This document shows, piece by piece, positions 9,508 through 14,563 of a DNA stretch of 14,563 nt. The position numbers were made by a program, and so were the translations under genes. The stretch spans positions 1-14,563 of the forward strand of contig JAOXYB010022069.1 in assembly GCA_028565635.1 (NCBI GenBank). The letters run 5' to 3'. This DNA is from Phoronis ovalis (taxonomy: Eukaryota; Phoronida; Phoronidae). The notes below the pieces were generated by a model, which ran no database searches, was not told the DNA's origin, and was given only the letters and a program-made list of their open reading frames with translations. How positions within the stretch are numbered: the stretch's first letter is position 1; every line of letters starts with the position of its first letter.

Positions 9508-11161
9508 GATATCAAAATGATTAAAAATATATAATACTTTTATTTAAAACTTACATATGTTTCTTTTATATGTAGTAAGTTAAGCGTGTTATATTATTTA
9601 ACCTGGTTATAGTCGTGTCTATCTGGGTTATAATGTACTACAATGCTCTGGTACAATACGCAATTTTTCACCCAGTTGCTGGCTGGGTTTAGTCACTTCT
9701 TTGCTTTGCTGGAAAGTAACGTATATATAACCGGGACTATTATAAGAAAGTTGTTGATAATTGAATGTTAAATTAATCACCCAAAAATATTTACTATCTG
9801 GCACATGCAGACTCGTAGAAGGTTATTCTTTCTTACATTTTATTGAAATTTTACCTGATTTTTTAGTGCCTGTTTAAGATTAGGGTTTTTAAAAATGTAT
9901 AGGGGTGCTAAAAGGTTAAAATATAACTTTTGTTGTTTAATCACAATATAAATACATATAACTTATATTTTATATTGTATGGTATATTATTCGTTCCCTT
10001 TATTTCTGGCAAAAGAAAATTGCATAGTGTATTGATCAAGAAAATAAAGTTATTCAGTGCGCCATAACGAAACAGTCATATGATATCTAGGGTTTATGCC
10101 GGTTCGGGTGCAAATATTGGTCACCAGGTAAATATAATGGTCTGAAGTTGCCAGAAATGCCAAAATCGAAAATGCCAGTAGAGGATTTTCAGTTTGACAG
10201 ATCTTACTTCCTTTGTTTGTGTATTGCTACCTATCGGTCCAAAGGTGCCATATATTTTTGGAGAATACGAATAAATATTATTAATTAACATGTAAACAAC
10301 CACTCTCTCCAACATGCAACCGCTACTAAAATAGTGTCTCGTCTATTCGTATGTCTAATGCTCCTTTCGTGGTACTAAGAGGGGGTCATGTTATCGGACC
10401 TTCTTTCGAGTAACGAGAATTATGTTATAAAAATTTTGCATTCTTTTCGCACCTCTTAAACTCATTTTGAAAAAACTACACGAAAACTATCAACAATATT
10501 AGATTAAGTTCAATCTGGATAATGGTAATATAAATTGACCTTTTATCATGTAGTACCGCGTTAGTGTACGTAGCCTGACTATCGATTTATGCGCGAGGTT
10601 GATTTCTTCCGACAGAACTAATCGTGGACAATAATCCGAAGGCGTTGGGAATATTTTTGTAATCAGGTAAAGGATTAAATTTGTGAAATTTTAAGAATAC
10701 ATAAATGTCATGTTAATAATACTCCGCATGTCATAAAACTAACATCGCAGCGGAGCATATACAAATAAGTGAAACCCCTGAGTAAAATGTATAATATGTG
10801 TGCACAAAGTGATAGCATCTTTTACATAGGCATTTATAATAGACGCTGATGCGTAATACAATAAATAAAATAATATAATACACTAATTTGATACTGGCAT
10901 ACATAAAGTATAGGTTATTAGATATATAATTAATATTTTTGATAATATAGTACTTTATTACTTATTCTCGAAGCTAATTAACTGACAACAGCTAAAAGAT
11001 TTGTAACAAATTCAAAAATAATATTTGCAGTTTAATTGTAACTATGCAGATACTGAAAATAGTTATACGTAATACATATCACGTAAACTGTTATTAATAC
11101 GTAGTCTATAAATCAACGTTACAATAGTCGCGACATATCCATATCAAAGTTTAGATTTGTT
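9508..11161. other. Intergenic region between convergent genes
   Basis: The 3' ends of the heptad gene (+) and the receptor gene (-) face each other here. The region is AT-rich and contains one copy of a dispersed repeat (9724-9782). A 64-codon minus-strand frame at 10315-10121 shows no recognisable domain. No RNA gene was identified. Confidence 0.5.
9724..9782. repeat. Dispersed repeat, copy A
   Basis: TATATAACCGGGACTATTAT at the left edge and ATTGAATGTTAAATTAATCA at the right edge match copy B at about 13399-13480 in the same order and orientation. The two copies differ by a few substitutions and by the length of the spacer between the blocks. The repeat family is unknown. Confidence 0.6.
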
Positions 11162-11167
11162 TTTATT
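11162..11167 (-). terminator. Poly(A) signal AATAAA of the receptor gene
   Basis: TTTATT on the plus strand is AATAAA on the minus strand. It lies about 31 bases after the TAA at 11200-11198 and implies a very short 3' untranslated region. It is the closest canonical signal on the correct strand. Confidence 0.55.
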
Positions 11168-11197
11168 AAGGCTATTATGCAGTAAAATTGATCAATA

Positions 11198-12196
11198 TTA
11201 AACATTGCCCATTTCGCTAAGATCTTCTTCTTTGACAGCATACGTTTCTCTAGTATCTGTACACTCGCAACAAAACAAGCTTTTTGTAGCTTGACGAAAA
11301 TCTTTACTCATTAAAACATAAACGAAGGGGTAAAACATCAAAGCTGAGAGGCCAATCAAAAGTGTTGAATTCATAGTAACAAACAGTGCCTCCCGAGGTA
11401 CAAACATTGGCGCAATGGCTGATGGCAAACGGAGTAACATAAGAACGAACAACACAACGGCTACTTTTACAGTTTTTACTTCGTTGAAATATCGTCTAAG
11501 TTCTTTCCTTTTTGTGGAGTCGACGTCATCGCGTGTAGTAAGAAAGTCATGTTTCTTGCGGTAAATATCGACGAAAATGTGTACGAAGCAGTAGATCATT
11601 AACATTAAGCAAAAACCGAAAAATATCATAGTCCAAGCGTAACGGTCGTAACGCCATTCACCAGTGACGTAACAACTCATACTTAGCGTGTCAAATTTAG
11701 CGTGAGTTCCAACGTAGAACGGAATGAGACAAATGATCGGTAGGATATAACATATAGCCAACATGATTCCAAGGACAAGTGGTGAGCTTAGACGATCATA
11801 ACTTTGATACCAAACTGTAGCGAAATAACGATTCAACGCAATCATGGCTGTGTTCAAAGCAGTGGAGGCATAGAAAAACATAGCACTGGCTCCATTAAAT
11901 TTGCACAAACCACCATCCAAGTGTCCTGGCCAATGTCCAAGTATGGCAGCGTGAATATCGAAAGGTATTATCAGGATTAAAGCATATAATACCACGATGC
12001 TTAAACTGACGATTAAAATGTACGCTGGTTGTCTTCTGAGATTCTTATTTGACAATACCACGCCAATAACAAGAATATTGCCAACCAGACCAATAATTAC
12101 TATGAGACATTTACAGGCCACAATCCAATCCGTGTTTTGTGGTGGCATTCCTTCACTAGAGCCATTACCTGGTGCAGTCATGTCCTCTCCCGCCAT
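11198..12196 (-). CDS. Class A (rhodopsin-like) G-protein-coupled receptor, atypical
   Basis: This single-exon frame of 332 residues has seven hydrophobic helices near 25-49, 57-80, 98-130, 138-162, 187-211, 241-265 and 271-296. The N-terminus is short (24 residues) and has an N-glycosylation sequon at Asn11. Family landmarks are the GN motif (Asn40, position 1.50), the Cys98-Cys175 disulfide pair, Trp89 in the first outer loop, N-R-Y at 122-124 ending helix 3, Pro258 in helix 6, P290..Y293 in helix 7, and a cysteine-rich tail (309, 310, 312) suited to palmitoylation. Several near-invariant residues are replaced: Val69 for Asp2.50, Asn122 for Asp3.49, Arg256 for Trp6.48 and Tyr289 for Asn7.49. 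The sequence loosely recalls the melatonin/GPR84/moody-Tre1 receptor branches, but I cannot assign a ligand. The start ATG lies in CTAAAATGGCGGG and an earlier exon is not needed. It should signal from the plasma membrane. Confidence 0.88.
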   Translation of the reverse strand: MAGEDMTAPGNGSSEGMPPQNTDWIVACKCLIVIIGLVGNILVIGVVLSNKNLRRQPAYILIVSLSIVVLYALILIIPFDIHAAILGHWPGHLDGGLCKFNGASAMFFYASTALNTAMIALNRYFATVWYQSYDRLSSPLVLGIMLAICYILPIICLIPFYVGTHAKFDTLSMSCYVTGEWRYDRYAWTMIFFGFCLMLMIYCFVHIFVDIYRKKHDFLTTRDDVDSTKRKELRRYFNEVKTVKVAVVLFVLMLLRLPSAIAPMFVPREALFVTMNSTLLIGLSALMFYPFVYVLMSKDFRQATKSLFCCECTDTRETYAVKEEDLSEMGNV

Positions 12197-12199
12197 TTT
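12189..12199 (-). promoter_or_regulatory. YY1-like motif overlapping the receptor start codon
   Basis: On the minus strand the start codon is embedded in AAAATGGCGGG, close to the YY1 consensus AANATGGCGGC. In many animal genes this element straddles the initiation codon and acts both in transcription start placement and in translation. A TATAAAA (12208-12202, minus strand) lies only a few bases upstream of the ATG, too close to be the TATA box for a leader of normal length. Confidence 0.25.
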
Positions 12200-13398
12200 A
12201 GTTTTATAGCGCGATAAAATAAACGATTTGCCTAATGATATAATCGGCTAGCAATGAATAACGAAATAGGATTTCGTAAGCTGGATTTCTTCTGTGAGGA
12301 TGATAATTGAATGATTCGAGAGAAGTAAAAGATAGTAACCCTTTATCGTTAGACGTAGTTGCTAATTAACTAACTAACGAATCCACAAGGGATACTCTTT
12401 GTCGAAATTAATGTCTGCGCGAACTGCAGACAAATAACCTTGCTCGTATCTGAAAGAAACAAAATTTTGATATAAACAAGCTGTGAAAAAATGTTAAAAT
12501 ACTTTTGATTTGATTAATTATATTTATTTTACTGGTAAATGTGTTTACGCAGAGCTAAAAAGTATGTCGACTGGAACAAATAGTGTCGGTAATAAAACTA
12601 CATTTTAATGAAACTTGTGTATAGTCCGCCGTCTATACTAACCAAAAAGTACTGTGTGGTACTTAGCAAGAACACCAACATTGACATTTAATGTTTTTAG
12701 GAAGTAAATGTACGTCAAACGAGGTTTTGTTTTATTTTTGGGTTATTATTTATTAAACGGATGCACAAATGAACATCATTTAAGACTACACTAGTCTACT
12801 GAGGATTAACAGAACCAGTTGCTTACTATAAATTGGCTAAGGTCAATTTTGGATAATACTATTTGTTTATCTCAGAGTTCTTACAGGTACTTAATTAACA
12901 CCTTTTTTCCTGTTCACGTTAAACATCGATGTGTGTCATATATTTTTTCATGTATTATCCCAGGCAATTTTATTACTGAAGTATGCCCTGGTATATGACA
13001 GCGAATTTTATACTGGTCTATATACAGAGTTCATTAATTATACGTCGTAATTACTTTCTTCACAAGCTATATTTAGATAATTAACATTTACTACAGAAAG
13101 TATTACCAATCCAGGGATTATAAACCAATTATATAAGACAGTAATCCCGAACAGTAATAAACCTACCTCCAATTAACTTCAACACGCAAGAAAATATTGG
13201 AAACTTTAAATGAGTTCGTCTTATTGCCTTTGTTTCAAGTCTTGGTTCACACGTGTTTGCATTGGAAGGGTCACAAAACGTATTGTCGATTATACAGTGC
13301 GACTACAACTGGTAGGCTCTTTAAAGCAACTGAACGGGAGTGAAAACTGCAGCTGCTGCCTGTGCCATTCGCCTTCTAAAGTAAAATGCTACGTTGTT

Positions 13399-13480
13399 TA
13401 TATAACCCGGGTTATTATAAAGAAAAATAGTCAGCAGTTGTGGTGTTCCGTCTGGCTATTGAATGTAAAATTAATCACCC
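13399..13480. repeat. Dispersed repeat, copy B
   Basis: TATATAACCCGGGTTATTAT on the left and ATTGAATGTAAAATTAATCA on the right correspond to copy A at 9724-9782, with about 20 extra spacer bases. The left block contains a perfect 10-bp palindrome, AACCCGGGTT (13404-13413). A degenerate echo of the right end, AAAATTAATAACCC, recurs about 70 bp downstream. Confidence 0.6.
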
Positions 13481-13742
13481 CAATAACTGAAATACAATAT
13501 AGTTTACCACCTGTGGGTATGCAATGACTGGTTTTATATAAAATTAATAACCCTTGGTCTCTTATTTGTATCACAGTTACTAAATATAAAAGATAAAAAA
13601 TATAGGTTTTACAATGTATAACTTTCATATTCTGATGGCCACAATAACGTACCTGTGCTGTGGCCATGTGCTAGCATTCAAATGTACGCGGGTGGTAAAT
13701 ATTTAAAACAATATATTATCTAAAAGTAATAATAAAATCCAT

Positions 13743-13949
13743 GGGGGTCCGACTCAAGTACATTACCATGTGCGTGAGTGGATTTTTGAAAAAGCCCCTA
13801 AATGCGTGTTCCCATTTTTAAATTTTGACTCGTTTTGACTGACTAGAAGAAATACGTACCAATCATTGATTTGAGTCGGACTCCCGGGAATAAAATAAAG
13901 ACAGTTTTGTATAGTATTACTAACATTACTCATGAGTTTTATTCCCGGG
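13743..13949. repeat. Adjacent double inverted repeat
   Basis: GGGGGTCCGACTCAA (13743-13757) pairs with TTGAGTCGGACTCCC (13871-13885) at 14 of 15 positions. Immediately overlapping, CCCGGGAATAAAA (13883-13895) pairs perfectly with TTTTATTCCCGGG (13937-13949). The middle arm therefore serves two stems with loops of 113 and 41 bases. Overlapping AATAAA hexamers (13889-13899) begin inside the second stem. It may be the remnant of a foldback-type element. Confidence 0.65.
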
Positions 13950-14563
13950 GCTTTGCTGTTGACAAGAACGTTATGTATATGTAACAGTCATATCTAACAG
14001 TCACATGATATTACATATGGCACATTAGCGTATTGATTATGAACATGAAATTGTTCATTGTTACATGACGATTATTAAGTTGTCAGGACGTATTATATTT
14101 GCACACGTCAAAAAGTAGTGTGGATGATTAACACTAGTACAGCGGCAAAAGCTAGCCCAAACAGACTTTGAACTTGCCGTGTCACCTGCGGAGAGATTTA
14201 TTTTAAGTTTAAAATACGAATCAAATATGGGTTTACATTCTGCTTTTCTTTCAAGGTGTGTTACTAAACTTTAAGTTTTTGTCAACTGTTTTGTTGCGGT
14301 ATTACAGTATAACTCTTTTCTATGCAGCTGGATATGTGAAATTGTTAACTCATTAGAAAACAGACATGCGCGAGCCAGAAATCAGTATGGCAGTCCAAGG
14401 TTTTTTTTAGCTACATATAATACTAAACAGGCTTTACTTTTGGAAATGTTCTGTACTATCACTACGTTCACTTACTTGTACTAAAAGCTTTTAAATACTG
14501 AATATATATTATGTAATCTTGATATATATTTCCTTTCCTGCCATCAGCTGCCGTAACACCACA

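Larger units (their letters stand above)
12209..14563. other. Upstream flank of the receptor gene, non-coding
   Basis: The region is AT-rich with no supported gene. It holds dispersed repeat copy B (about 13399-13480) and a pair of inverted repeats at 13743-13949. The open frames at 13210-13527 (+) and 13667-13431 (-) overlap the repeat and each other and show no protein features. Upstream non-coding exons and the promoter of the receptor are expected here but could not be placed. Confidence 0.5.

Noticed and set aside
10121-10315. Minus-strand 64-codon frame
   Set aside because: No recognisable domain, no splice or start context support, and the length is within chance for AT-rich DNA.
12202-12208. 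TATAAAA as the receptor TATA box
   Set aside because: It is only a few bases upstream of the ATG, which would put the transcription start inside the coding sequence.
11997-12209. Plus-strand 70-codon frame opposite the receptor N-terminus
   Set aside because: Antisense shadow of the receptor coding sequence.
6225-13130. Similarity among CCAGGGCTTATACCGGTT (about 6220), TAGGGTTTATGCCGGTT (about 10088) and CCAGGGATTATAAACC (about 13111)
   Set aside because: Matches are short and flanks do not align in order, so chance resemblance cannot be ruled out.
13210-13667. Overlapping plus and minus frames of 105 and 78 codons
   Set aside because: They run through the dispersed repeat, have no recognisable domain and end at arbitrary points relative to any splice signal.

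Overview
The window looks like nuclear DNA from an AT-rich, fairly compact invertebrate animal genome. The protein-coding genes are split by GT-AG introns of about 110-1650 bp. Start contexts are of the CAAAATGG type, and there are no bacterial operon or ribosome-binding-site features. The gene density, the intron-poor GPCR and the many short inverted or dispersed repeats would suit a tunicate or a similar invertebrate, but the species cannot be fixed from the sequence alone.

Three genes can be supported. (1) 526-2169, + strand, three coding exons: a 341-residue multi-pass membrane protein of the TspO/MBR (tryptophan-rich sensory protein) superfamily, with extra membrane helices. (2) 4651-9385, + strand, six exons reconstructed by consistent splice phase (655 codons), probably preceded by a first exon at 3001-3003 that contributes only the ATG. 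This is an acidic/basic, largely disordered protein ending in a perfect heptad coiled coil and a strongly basic tail; I do not recognise the family. (3) 12196-11198, - strand, one exon: a 332-residue class A (rhodopsin-like) seven-helix receptor in which several hallmark residues are replaced. The genes share no obvious pathway and look like ordinary neighbours.

Layout: 1-525 is the upstream flank, with a compact GC-richer island at about 249-349 that folds on paper into a closed four-way (cloverleaf-like) structure. 526-2169 is gene 1, with a nested tandem repeat in its second intron. 2170-3000 is its 3' flank followed by a TATA-bearing candidate promoter for gene 2. 3004-4650 is the proposed first intron of gene 2, carrying a 476-bp inverted-repeat element that looks like a decayed non-autonomous DNA transposon. 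4651-9385 is the body of gene 2. 9386-11197 is intergenic with one copy of a dispersed repeat. 11198-12196 is the receptor. 12197-14563 is non-coding upstream sequence with the second copy of the dispersed repeat and a double inverted repeat near 13743-13949.

No CRISPR array, rRNA, canonical tRNA or autonomous transposase was seen. The most interesting items are the cloverleaf-like island, the receptor lacking the usual sodium-site and toggle-switch residues, the unrecognised heptad protein with its putative one-codon first exon, and the TspO-like protein with extra helices.
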